Of a DNA stretch of 64,000 bases, positions 39,466-50,199 are shown piece by piece. Position numbers and translations under genes: made by a program. The stretch spans positions 1,557,501-1,621,500 of the forward strand of contig OU015661.1 of assembly GCA_907165275.2 (NCBI GenBank). The letters are read 5' to 3'. The DNA is from Zygaena filipendulae (lineage: Eukaryota; Arthropoda; Insecta; Lepidoptera; Zygaenidae). Under the pieces are notes generated by a model. The model made no database searches, was not told the origin of the DNA, and was given only the letters and a program-made list of their open reading frames with translations. Position 1 is the stretch's first letter. The number at the start of each line of letters is the position of its first letter.

Positions 39466-39789
39466 TAAGTCGTTTAAATTTTTTTTAACTGTTACCTATA
39501 AATTAACCTGTAAACTTAATTAATATTTTAAGTCCTTATTGCTATCAGTAAAAGTGTTTTTAAAATTTAATGGATATTCAAAGTCACTTAAGTCATCCGT
39601 CCAATAGGCTAAGTTTGTTTCTTTCTTTACTCCATGTTTTTTTTTAAATTAGATATTATTTAACTTAAGTCAATGTCGAAGATTTTACATATTGCACATT
39701 GAGTTCAACTCAAGTCTTCATTGTGGTCGTCCTTAACACAGTTTTTAATATCTTTTTGTATAACATTTCAAATTGACGACAGATCTGAC

Positions 39790-40076
39790 TGAACGGATTT
39801 TCATGCGGTTTTCACCAATAGATAGTGATTCCAGAGGAAGATTTATAGGTAAGTATAGTTTATACTGGAATTCCCGCGGGAACTGAAATATTTTTTTTTA
39901 CTGTAAATGTTAGTGTTTACTAGGTTAGTGTAACTTTTAAATAAATAAATAAATTAGTACCGCGGGTGAAACCGCGGGGGATAGTTAGTACTTATAAGTT
40001 TATACATAAATGCGAATGAGGAATTCTTGCGGGAACTCGGAAATTAACGCGGGTGAAACCGCGGGGTAACGGTTAG
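39790..40076 (+). mobile_element. Helitron with duplicated 3' end and an inserted tail
   Basis: Two terminal hairpins in tandem (GGGTGAAACCGCGGGGG at about 39963 and GGGTGAAACCGCGGGG at about 40050). A T-rich segment ending in (AAAT)n at about 39888-39955 interrupts the first copy. Confidence 0.5.
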
Positions 40077-40849
40077 TATAAAATGTATGTACAGCGTGTA
40101 AGGAATTTTCTTACCTTAGGTATGTAGGTACTATCCTGTATTTTACATTATTACAGTGTTACACTATGCAATAAAATAAAATCGATAAAATTCAATAAAG
40201 TTTAATTTCTTATTAAAAAAAAAATTATCGTTCACATATTCGTAACAATCGTTATAAAATTACTAAACTTTATGTCGATTGCTAAAATAAACCTTGAGGT
40301 AAAAATTTTAGTTTGACATCATTCTTTTGAACGTCCATCCACGTGTGAGGTCGTTCTTGCATCACAGAAGTCCTGTCTAAAAATATACGCGTATTGAAAA
40401 CTTTATTTTGACAACAATAGAGTTGAGTTTCCATGTTGTTGTTTTAATTTTACCGCAGGCTTTCGATGCAAACAGAGGTATTGTGGTAGACGGTGTCAAG
40501 TGAATAGCATGAGTTCACCTTGTGTGTCAGTTGGAAAGCAAAGGCACGGCGATGACACAGCCAGCTGAGCCAACTCTCACTTGACCGGTCTCCATGTTGG
40601 TTCCATTGGCATGTTAGTTCGCCGCCAACGCTCCTTTGGAACTCATGTCGCCGCGAACACTGGCCGCTGTTCTACCGTTCACAAACGATTCGAGATTATA
40701 AATAAAAAAGAAAATTGTATTCGAAATTGAAAATTAAGTTGTTTTGAATTAAACTGTGTTTTTTTTTTGCCTAAAAATATCTGGCTATCGTGTTTAGGTT
40801 AAAAAAGTTTATATAATACAGGAAAAAAAAACACTGAAGTGATTGATAA

Positions 40850-40980
40850 GAAGTGATAACGAAATCAATAGGCACATGTTTTAGGGCCGGCCGGTGAAAA
40901 AGGTGCAGTGATGTGTGCGAGAGGAAGAACAGTGGAGAATATTTAAATATAAAAGTTTTTTATTTTAAATCACCCAAGAG
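40850..40980 (+). other. Possible non-coding first exon ending in a strong splice donor
   Basis: CACCCAAGAG is followed by GTAAGTCC at 40981, a near-consensus donor, after a stretch with no long reading frame. It could be a 5' UTR exon of a gene to the right. Evidence is the single splice-donor match. Confidence 0.2.
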
Positions 40981-41030
40981 GTAAGTCCTTCGAGTTATTT
41001 AGTCTCTATACCTACTTGTACATTAGCATC

Positions 41031-41243
41031 CATACTACTAATATTATAAATGCGAAAGTAACTCTGTCTGTTTGTCTGTCTGTATGTTACGCTTTCACCC
41101 CTTAACGGCTGAACCGATCATCATGAAATTTTGCATACACTTTGTCAAGGGTATAGAAAAGGACACAGGATACCTAATTTGTATCCCGGAATTCCCGCGG
41201 GAACTCCGAAATCAACGCGGGTGAAACCGCGGGGAATAGCTAG
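41031..41243 (+). mobile_element. Non-autonomous Helitron (Lep1-like)
   Basis: TCCATACTACTAATATTATA start, GGGTGAAACCGCGGGGAATAGCTAG end, between A and T. Confidence 0.75.
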
Positions 41244-41507
41244 TTACCTATGTATAATTTAAACAAGATTTCAAATTATTCCGGCCGTTGACTTTGAACT
41301 CTTTATTTATTTTAATCGACTGCAGTCGTCACGATATTTAATTCAATTGAATTATTATTTATAACACGAATCATCTTGCGAATCGATGAAAGACGAAAAA
41401 CGTCATTTTTTATTATAGGTAGGTATCGTAGCATTCATAAATTACTTTTTTTTATACACTGGTAAGGATTTTATCTACCCTCCAATATTTTAATGGACAA
41501 GTCTGTG

Positions 41508-41554
41508 GGAGGGTCAAGAACGATCACTATAATATCTATCGTTCTTGACCCTCC
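41508..41554. repeat. 17-bp inverted repeat hairpin
   Basis: GGAGGGTCAAGAACGAT (41508-41524) and its exact inverse (41538-41554) around a 13-base loop. Confidence 0.7.
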
Positions 41555-41691
41555 TAATACTAACGGAAACAAAAATAAACATATTTTTCAATATGTGATC
41601 AGACAAAAGTTTAATATCAGTTTAAGTTTTGTTTCCACCTATATGTATGACTTTTTGGTCACGTAAACAACCAAGATATAAATATATAGAA

Positions 41692-41859
41692 CTAGCTGTT
41701 CCCGGCGGTTTCACTCGCGTTAATTTCCGGGGTAAAAATGTACTTCTCTGTACCCCTGACTCGTATGCTAAATTACATGATGATCGGTTGAGCCGTTAAG
41801 GCGTGAAAGCGCGTAACAAACAAACATACTGACTTTCTCATTTTATAATAGTAAGGATT
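41692..41859 (-). mobile_element. Non-autonomous Helitron (Lep1-like)
   Basis: CTAGCTGTTCCCGGCGG end to TTTATAATAGTAAGGA end; internally shortened. Confidence 0.7.
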
Positions 41860-41922
41860 TTAACTTTCCAACCTTCTTGCATTTGAATAGTTGATATTAT
41901 GTTTGTTTGTTTGTTCTCTAAA

Positions 41923-42093
41923 TCCTACTAATATTATAAATGTGAAAGTGTGGATGTTTGGATGTTTGTTACTCAATCACGCAAAAACGGCTGAACGGAT
42001 TTGGTTGAAATTTGGCATGCAGGTTGTCAGAGGTAAAGGAATTCTCGCGGGAACTCCAAAATTACCGCGGGTGAAACCGCGGGGCACAGCTAG
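41923..42093 (+). mobile_element. Non-autonomous Helitron (Lep1-like)
   Basis: TCCTACTAATATTATAAATG start, GGGTGAAACCGCGGGGCACAGCTAG end, between A and T; internally shortened compared with the copy at 10993-11200. Confidence 0.75.
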
Positions 42094-42446
42094 TATAATA
42101 ATATTACCTTTGTCTATACATATAACCAAAGATATTAAAATGTCTTTGCTCATAACGATGACGTCAATGTCACAGGTGCCTTTGTGTTTCCCTCATAAAA
42201 ATCCTGTATAAATAACTTTGCGATATGTGTCATTAATTTATATTCGTACCTACTGACCTATATACTTAGGTACACGGTATAAGGAAACTATTAATTAGTA
42301 GGTAATTATAGTTAATTATAATTAAACATGAGAAGAAAGATTTGAACGAACAACAAAACCATATTTTAGTATGTCCATATACTCAAACTAGATTCGCCCT
42401 GTGCGCGAGCTGCGAGCAGCTCGCGAGGCTTGGTCGCCCTGTGCCC

Positions 42447-42782
42447 GGTTGCCCCCCATTGACCTCTATTTGTTCGAGCACCCCCCATCAGACTCCTATA
42501 GTTTCGGAGATAATCGAGTTTGAATTTTGTTCGGCGGCCATGATTTTTTCCGCCATTTTGAAAAAAAAGTTTCACTATTGAAATTTGCCCAAGGTGTGGA
42601 TCAAACTTTGTAAGTAACAGTTTTACTTTTGATGGATAGTTTCGGCGGGCAGTCAACTCACTACCTGATGAGGAGCAGGAATCGAAGATGTCAAGGTTTT
42701 CCCACAATCACAGAAACCTCCTTTCCACATCTTAAATACATTATATCGACCTAGAGATGCTCCTTCTGGGAGAACAATTATG
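42447..42782. repeat. Direct repeat unit A (about 0.34 kb)
   Basis: GGTTGCCCCCCATTGACCTC to CTGGGAGAACAATTATG. The second unit is at 43114-43454, offset about 0.67 kb. GGCGGCCAT/CCGCCATTTTG words recur in and between the units. Type of element not recognised. Confidence 0.65.
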
Positions 42783-43113
42783 CTTAACTTTTTTTCGCCA
42801 GTCATTTCGAATCCGTCCGCCATCTTGGAATTATTTATATCCCGATAGAAGAAGATAGTGCACCACCAACTGTACAAATTTTTTTTCAATACCCACGGCC
42901 GATAGTTTCCGAGCCAGGGCCGAAACAATTTCCCCATACAAACAACTAATGTTCGGCGGCCATCTTGAAAAATGACGCAATCGAAAAACTGATTCGATAT
43001 TCGGCATCAGCGACCCCAAAAACCCCCGGACGCCGAACCTCACCCGGATCGGATCAACTTTTTTTTCGGCCGCCATTTTGAATCCGCCATTTTGGATTTT
43101 TACCACGCCAGGC

Positions 43114-43454
43114 GGTTGCCCCCCATTGACCTCTATGACATTTGTTTGAGCACCCCCCATCAGACTCTTTTAGTTTCGGAGATAATCGAGTTTGAATTTT
43201 GTTCGGCGGCCATGTTTTTTTCCGCCATTTTGAAAAAAAAGTTACACTATTGAAATTTGCCCAAGGTGTGGATGAAATTTAGTTAGAAACGTTTTCACTT
43301 TCGACGGATAGTTACGGCGGGCAGTCGACTCACTACCTGATGAGAAGCAGGAATCGAAGATGTCGAGGTTTTCCCATAATCACCGAAACGTCCCCTCTAC
43401 ATGTTCCATACATCATATCAACCTAGAGATGCTCCTTCTGGGAGAACAATTATG
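43114..43454. repeat. Direct repeat unit B (about 0.34 kb)
   Basis: Second copy of the unit at 42447-42782, about 10% diverged by eye. Direct orientation could mean LTR-like ends or a tandem duplication; no coding sequence lies between the two. Confidence 0.65.
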
Positions 43455-43749
43455 TCAATGAGTGAGTGGCGATCCAGCTTTATATATTATAATATAGGTA
43501 TTCAGAAAGCATTTTTTGTTCCAATTTCCATTGACATAAGCTAAGTATTGAAGATCTACTTACAAGGACGAGTTTGAAAACTTGTAGGGAGGTAACTGGC
43601 GGATTTAGGTTTAACTTTGCCGCCCCTACCGACTTCTACAGTTCGATTTCTAATTCAAAATCATGTTAATTGCAATTTTTTAACTTAATGATTTGTGTAC
43701 TAGTGGGTCGATGTGTCATTCCTAGACTTTTTTGACAACAAAACGATAA

Positions 43750-43952
43750 GCGGGGATAGCCAAGTTGACATTCTACAATCGTTAACTCATAGAAAACTAG
43801 AATAGAAAACTTTGGTCAGCGAATCAAAATTCTAGCTTTACGTGACCACTTGAAAACTAGAGTTTTGATTGGCTGACCAAGTGGTATGACGAGTCGTTAC
43901 TTATGTTTTCTATGTGTTAACGATTGTAGAATGTCAACTTGGCTAACCCCGC
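43750..43952. mobile_element. MITE with long inverted ends (GCGGGG.TAGCCAAGTTGAC)
   Basis: About 45-bp inverted ends containing CATTCTACAATCGTTAAC on each side; nested in the GGCGGATTTA element. Confidence 0.7.
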
Positions 43953-44183
43953 AGTTATGATCGCACAAGAAATAGGTAATAATAATAATAATAATCATTT
44001 ATTTGCATAAGACATTGTTCTAAAAGATGGGTACATTGTTAATTTTGATTCAAGTTCTAATGTTTAGTCATCGAGTGACATGCAAAATCTATTAAATTCA
44101 ATCAATTCATCACAATAATTAAATGTCAAAACGAATGTAATTTCAAAATGTTAATGTCAATGAAGAAATTAATAAACACAAAT

Positions 44184-44412
44184 TGGACATAGATAAGCAA
44201 TAGTGCGTTAACCCACATTGGAGAAATTTTGAATAAATCGTGTTTTAAAATCATATCGTCATTTTTTTTAGCATTTTTTTATGTTTTTTGTTATTTAAAC
44301 AATGTAATAAGGTAAACACATAGTTAAAAAAAGGCTCTATAACTCTCAATAAAGCGGTTTGAATCGATAAATTAATATTGTGGGTTAACATGTTATTGCT
44401 TATCTGCGTCCA
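44184..44412 (+). mobile_element. MITE, GATAAGCAATA family, copy 6
   Basis: Slightly shorter and more diverged; flanked by AT. Nested inside the GGCGGATTTA element at 43592-44566. Confidence 0.7.
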
Positions 44413-45598
44413 ATTAATAGTCAAGTTTTCTGTCCAGGAAGTCTTGCACGCTATAATAAACTTGAGATTGCAACCATTGTAGTTTTGTTTGGTAAAATTA
44501 TGCCCCAAACTTGCCGGTCCTAAAATCTGTCGGCCTATTCAGCCTGATGGTAAATCTGCCACTGCTTGTAGCCGTGCGAAAAAAAAACTCATCTTATTAT
44601 TTAAATTTAAAAGTTCTTTTTTTAAGACGTTTCTGCGTCACTATTTGTGTTTTGGGTATAATATATATAGGTACATATTTAGTATATCGATGTGCTGCAC
44701 AGACGATAGTTTCTGCATAATGTTACTCGAGTTCGTTGCTTTTCAAATTCGTACATGTCACGGTCAGCCCAGCCCACCTTCCGTCAATATTATGAACCAT
44801 ACCCGTTTATGTCGATGACCTTCTAACACCCTTTTTATTCCCCTTGCGAAGAACCCCATTTGGTCTACGTTTTAATTTTAAATGTCTACGATGTCACATA
44901 AAATACTAACACACTAGCTGGTACCCCGGGTTTCACCCATATCACAGATAATATAATACTACCTATGTGTAGCGCCTTTGAATGCCGAATTTTCATCGCA
45001 CATCCAAATTCGATGAAACGAAGCCGTGTTCCGAAAAGTTTGGTAATTCATATCCCAAGTCACCTCGAAAGTCACACTCATTTCACTTCTAATCTCACTA
45101 GTTATTTTATAAAGTTTTATTTATTCACCTACAATAATATATACGTTTGAAGTATTATGCAGGTACCTATGTGTTATATTGACGTTTGGTATGATACTGG
45201 GTGATTCATTCACCACAGTCAGCTGCAAACTCGGTTATTTTATTTACTGTGTAAATTAATTATACCTACCTCTCTAGTGTAGGTAACACTATGTCATAAA
45301 CATACAGTAAACATCAATAGTAACACTTATCAGTCATTATTTCGTTAAATATTTCTATTGCAATATGATTCAACGTCTCTCTAAAGTTATACACTGAATA
45401 TACTGACGCCGCGTCTGCTTTCAGATTGTGAAAAAATATTAATTTTGCAAGTGATAAATAGATGTTATCGAAATTACCACCTGTTCTGATAATAATGATT
45501 GAGATATCTAGAATAGTGATGCGGTACGGGGGAGGGGGCGAGCTAGCAGATACTTACCTACTCGTGACATCCGTGAAAAATAGAAGTTAAGGACCCAT

Positions 45599-46259
45599 AT
45601 ACAACGTGTTAATGAATTAATTGAAAACCTGACACACCCCATTTAAAAAAATAAACAATAATATGATTAAAGTATATTTTATGTCGAAAAAATTTATACT
45701 TTAAAAGTTATTGATACTTGACGACCCGATTGGCGCAGAGGTCACCATGCCTACCCGCTAATCTAGGGGTTCCGGGTTCGATTCTCGGTGGGGGTGGACT
45801 TTGTGTGATGAACACAGGGTTCCATTTTCCAGTCTGGGTGTGTTTATATATCTATAGTATAATATATAAGTAATTCTATGTAGTATATGCCACGTTTGCT
45901 TGGTTTTCACGACACAAGCTAATAATAGCTTACTGTGGGATCAAGCAGATCTGTGTGTTGTGATGTGGATTATTATATTATTATTATTATTATTATTCAG
46001 CATTAGTTTGGTGGTGACCTATCTACGGAATTCCAAGCGCGACGCCCGCATCTACGGTGTCAATGACCGAATCGATTTTTTTGATACGAGCGGCGCGGCG
46101 TAGGTACGCGCCTCCAAACTAATATTGGAATAACTTTACAACTATTATTAATATATATTTATTATTTTTTTTTACATAATTTATATTTTAATCATGTTAT
46201 TGTTTATTTTTTTAAATGGGGCGTATCAGGTTTTTTGTTAATTCATTAACACGTTGTAT
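45599..46259. mobile_element. MITE, ACAACGTGTTAATGAATTAA family, copy 3, carrying a SINE
   Basis: Both inverted ends are present, but the centre has been replaced or split by the tRNA-derived SINE at 45720-46000. Confidence 0.6.
45720..46000 (+). mobile_element. tRNA-derived SINE
   Basis: Head with A box (GATTGGCGCAGAGG) and B box (GGTTCCGGGTTCGATTCTC), a body with GTATATGCCACGTTTGCTTG, and a (TTA)n tail. Inserted in the MITE at 45599-46259. Confidence 0.65.
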
Positions 46260-46532
46260 AACGCTTAGCTAATTGAGATTTATTTTCTTCCCATGAAACA
46301 ATTACGGATAACATTAAAACTATAAGACAATAGTAAAAACTGTTTCACATTCTCATACAACATAGTATCAGGTTATACAAGAAAGTTTTTACCGTAATTC
46401 ATAGTCCACAAAGAAACAATACATTTTTGAGGACTGATTAAGTAACTAGGTATACGAAAAAAAAACAGGTGCGTGTATTGGAATGTACCTACTTGTACAC
46501 GTGCAAGGAGTGATAGGTACTTATAAACAAAC

Positions 46533-46780
46533 TAAGTAGCTGTTCTCCGCGGTTTCACCCGCGTTAGTTTCGGAGCTCCCGCGAGAATTTCGGGATAAAA
46601 AGTAGTCTAAGTTACTCTTTAACATTAGTTATCTGCCAGCGAAAGTCTCATTACAATCGGTCCAGCCGTTTCAGAAATTTGCCGAAACAAAGAGACAGAC
46701 AGCGAAAAATTTATTTTTTGGTGTAGGTAAATACCGTACTTTCGCATGCATTTAGTGAAAAACTGTTAATTTGAGATTAG
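46533..46780 (-). mobile_element. Helitron-like repeat beside the Polinton
   Basis: AGCTGTTCTCCGCGGTTTCACCCGCG end and body GGGATAAAAAGTAGTC...CGGTCCAGCCGTTTC. The Polinton begins only about 15 bases to its right. Confidence 0.6.
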
Positions 46781-46787
46781 AAACAGA

Positions 46788-46793
46788 CGCGTA
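46788..46793. repeat. Target-site duplication of the Polinton, left
   Basis: CGCGTA, identical and in the same orientation as 63716-63721. Six bases is the usual Polinton duplication length. Confidence 0.9.
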
Positions 46794-47022
46794 AGTAGGT
46801 ATATATTGTATGTTCTGGACCACTTCGTTCTTTCGCAATGAGCGAGCACGTGCTCGCTCGCGAAATCACTCCGATGGTCCAGACCATACAATATATACCA
46901 ATCAAAATGATTCACTTGTCGGATCGATCATGCAAAAACAATTATCGCTCGCGAAATCACTCCGATGGTCCAGACCATACAATATATACCAATCAAAATG
47001 ATTCACTTGTCGGATCGATCAT
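46794..47022 (+). repeat. Polinton left terminal inverted repeat
   Basis: 229 bp identical to the right end. Holds two copies of a 91-bp unit (starting about 46861 and 46952). Its outermost 100 bases form a nested hairpin: TATATATTGTATG...CTGGACCA pairs with its inverse near 46876-46898, enclosing a GAGCGAGCACGTGCTCGCTC palindrome at about 46850. Confidence 0.92.
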
Positions 47023-48902
47023 TTATTTGATCAACCATGCAACAAAACAACGAATGTCGTTCTTTCGCCAGGAGCGGTGAAAACAATAATTATTATAATA
47101 TACTGATTTAAAAATGTATCTGTCATATGGATCATGCAAAGATTCACATGTCGATCGTACAACAAAAACAAACAATAATAACCCGTTTGCATGTTTAGTT
47201 ACCAAATTATGAATAAATAAAAACATACCTGAACTATCTGCCTGTACCGCGGAACCATCATGTGAACTATTAAGTATTTTCATCACACATAAGCACATAC
47301 AAGTTATACGTAAAAACTTTGAATTTAATAATTGAATGTTAGAACTTATGTTAGAAACTATTATGTTCACTATATTGTCAGGTGTCTCTCCACAGTTAAT
47401 GTTGAAGCATATATTTAAACTCAGTACCAGATTGGCTCAACGATCTTCAAAGTTTCAGATTTTCAGGCTAGATTGCTCAAGTCGTCGCCGAATCAAATTC
47501 GGCACCAGATTGGCTCAACGATCTTCTGTAAATCAGAAACTAGGGCTAGATTGCTCAAGTCGTCACTGAGTTATAAATAAAGCACATATTTTGTGATCAG
47601 ATTGACTCGAGGACACCATAACTTTACGCAGTGAACACAAAGATTCTAAGCACTCGCAATGTCTAAATCGCAACAGCAGAGACTGTACTGTACTGTATGT
47701 TTCCCTTCGCTTCGCTTACTACTTATCTTTATTTTTTTACTTACCTTTGACATTCGGTACGGTTAGCAAATATGTAATAACCACACATGTTTCTGTTTAA
47801 ATGGTTCATGTATGTCTTTATTACGTTGCATTAATAAACATACAGTTAATCTGAGAATTTAACGCAAAACATAAATTATTATGTAGAAAAACGAAATACG
47901 AAAACTCATGAAAATTGGTCTATTTGGAAATTATGACAGTGATAACGAAGTCTTAAAGCTGGAACTATTTCCCGCGGTTTACAAAAAATATTTGCTTATA
48001 ATATATTTAAGAGGTATAAAATATAATTTTTATGACTTCAAGCACTTATCGTTTGTAGGTACTGTTTCTGCAATCAGTACGTATACTTATTGTTCTCATA
48101 ACTCTAAAGTGCTGATCACCACGGTTCCACGGTCCGCGCATGTTTATTATTTATAAAATTCGATGAAATGTCATCGCGCGCCGTCGCTTTCCCATCAAGT
48201 TGGATCTAAATATAACTAAAATACGATTTTCTGTCTGTAATATCGAGATAACTCTGTTCTAAAAAACTCAACTGAGTGTTATTTGCATTTGTAAAAACAT
48301 TAATAACCATTTAAATGTTCCATATTTTTTTATCTCTATCCATCCAAACAATCTTCAGAATTATTGAAAGGTTTTTCATAAAATTTGATATACCTACTTA
48401 TACTTTGGGTTCAAAAATGCCATACCTACTTATCATTCCGTAAAAAAAAAAAAAATGTCTGAGAGAGTTTGGAATTCATGTGAGCGAAACCGAGGAAATA
48501 ACTGGTAGATAATACATGAGAATAGTATCATTGGTGATACCGGTAAGTAAGTATTTGCTTGGCATGCAGTAACTTGTTACAATGGAAATAATTGAACCAT
48601 TGCACTCGACACATAATAGATGCGGCATATTGATGAGAAACTTATGAATCTAGTCCATTCCTTAATAAGTTTGAAATTTTATTTTAACAAGTAGGTAGGT
48701 ACATTTACATTTTTAAAGTTTCAATTTTCGGTTATATTTTGAAAAATATACTTGTATTCTGCAATCGCATAACGTAATTCAATGTACATCGGGAATAAAT
48801 AATACACACAACGATAATATATATTTAGCGTGTTTAATCCAAACAAATTTAATGTCATAACAGGTATTTACCAAAAAATTACTTTAAATTATTGTTTTTC
48901 AT
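47023..48902. other. Polinton left non-coding arm
   Basis: About 1.9 kb without a convincing gene. It contains the 78-bp tandem repeat at 47426-47568 and, at about 48380-48505, a weak Helitron-like ending (GAGCGAAACCGAGGAAATAACTGG). An 82-codon open frame at 47908-48156 has no recognisable features. Confidence 0.5.
47426..47568. repeat. 78-bp tandem repeat with hairpin
   Basis: Two units, each with ACCAGATTGGCTCAACGATC and CTAGATTGCTCAAGTCGTC, joined by the hairpin GCCGAATCAAATTCGGC. It could be a regulatory or replication-associated site; function unknown. Confidence 0.6.
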
Positions 48903-49484
48903 TCAAGAGAAATACAACCTTACAACATTTACAATAGGACATCTACACACTGGACAATTGTGAATAGAAAAACTACACGCGGCGCATGCAACCACATGTC
49001 CGCACGGCGTCAAACATACATTGCACTCTTCATCGAAACAAACTTTACAACACTTGTCTACCTGGCACATTTTCTCGTCAGTTTCGTGAGGAACTTGCGT
49101 AGTAGTGTTGACGACAACATTGTTGTGGTGGTGCTCTTTTTGCGCATGTTCCCTAAGCGTCTTAACGTGGGGGTCTATATAATTGGTGTCTGCACCGAAT
49201 ATGCCGCACTCGTCGCGATCAAATGATGTATCAGCAATGGAGCGAAATAGTGGACACCGCGGTGACCACCGCCTGTGTTCTTGGTCAGGTTCGTCGAGTT
49301 GCAACCAATTCATTATCTCGACATTGCAGTACGCACAACGCACTTCGTCACCGCGACCTATGAAATAGAAACCACTTTTTGCCAAACTTTCCGGTGACAA
49401 GTATGCCAGTGGCCAATTTACAAATGAGTTTAAACGTTCCTCCTCACTCGACATGGCGCTAGGAGTTTGCCGTTCGTGCGCCAT
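48903..49484 (-). CDS. iap: Inhibitor of apoptosis protein, one BIR plus RING
   Basis: A 193-residue BIR-RING protein. The BIR spans about residues 16-82 with zinc ligands C50, C53, H70 and C77 and the FVNWPLAYLSPESLAKSGFY core. The C-terminal RING spans about 146-187 (C146, C149, C161, H163, C167, C170, C177, C180). BIR domains bind caspases or their antagonists and the RING gives ubiquitin ligase activity, so the protein probably delays host cell death. Insect and baculovirus IAPs often have two BIRs; this has one, joined to the RING by a His/Asn-rich linker. It is a single ATG-started exon transcribed toward the left end, opposite to the polymerase. It probably was captured from a host or another insect virus. 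A second in-frame ATG at codon 11 is possible. Confidence 0.93.
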   Translation of the reverse strand: MAHERQTPSAMSSEEERLNSFVNWPLAYLSPESLAKSGFYFIGRGDEVRCAYCNVEIMNWLQLDEPDQEHRRWSPRCPLFRSIADTSFDRDECGIFGADTNYIDPHVKTLREHAQKEHHHNNVVVNTTTQVPHETDEKMCQVDKCCKVCFDEECNVCLTPCGHVVACAACSFSIHNCPVCRCPIVNVVRLYFS

Positions 49485-50199
49485 CTTATCGGTGTAGTAT
49501 ACAAATGAGTCGCGCTCAAAGTTTGTCGGGGCAGTCGGTGCGATTTATGGTAGGTAAATAATAGAAAGAGGCGTGGAGGGGATATCAGCGGAAATTATAA
49601 ACACAAATGCTCGTGTGCATATTTTTATTTCAAGGAACAAATACTTAGTTACTGTTTTCGAGGTTTGAATTTTGGTTATATTTCGAAAATCTACTTTTAT
49701 TCTGCAATCGTATAACGCAAATCAATGTTTTCATGAAAAAGTAAGTAGGTACACGTATTTACCGAATTCGTTACGTTACGCTCGATGCCATATCTAGTTC
49801 GTTCCATCATCTGTGGTAAAGACATTTTGCTTAGTTTGTTTTTTTTGCTCTATAAAAACACGGGTGTCAATTAAATGGCATTATAATTAATTCATCTCTT
49901 GATTAAAGTGCATCGACGCAGTAAGGATAAAACAAAAATGTACGTAAGTACTTGCATTATTTACATTTTATTCTAATTTATTGAGAATAATTTGGAGGTT
50001 CTATATTATGTTTTTAAAGTTATTGTGTGAAGTTGTTGTAAAGTCATTGTGTTAACAAATTAGGTACACATAATTTAGGGTACGCATCTGATTTAAATTA
50101 TTTGGCAAGATAAAATGTGTTTAAGAACATGTCATATGTGTTGTGTACTATAAAAAAAAATTAAATAAAAGTTATAACAAATAATGTTTTAAATTTCAG

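Larger units (their letters stand above)
43592..44566. mobile_element. DNA transposon relic, GGCGGATTTA ends, copy 2, with nested MITEs
   Basis: Ends CTGGCGGATTTAGG and GGTAAATCTGCCACTGC. Shares GTTATGATCGCACAAGAAATA with the smaller copy at 10683-10955. Interrupted by the MITEs at 43750-43952 and 44184-44412. Confidence 0.5.

Noticed and set aside
42366..43160. Overlapping minus-strand frames of 94-113 codons
   Set aside because: They run through the duplicated repeat units and change with the repeat copy; no domain or splice support.
45722..45795. tRNA gene suggested by A and B boxes
   Set aside because: A second copy with the same body and tail exists at 32369-32611 and the stems do not form a full cloverleaf; it is a SINE head.
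47908..48156. 82-codon open frame in the Polinton left arm
   Set aside because: No recognisable features, AT-rich, not next to a gene block; could be chance.
49938..49943. ATGTAC with GTAAGT donor as first exon of the spliced Polinton gene
   Set aside because: Joining it to the exon at 50200 gives the wrong phase and an early stop, so it is not used as the start without cDNA evidence.
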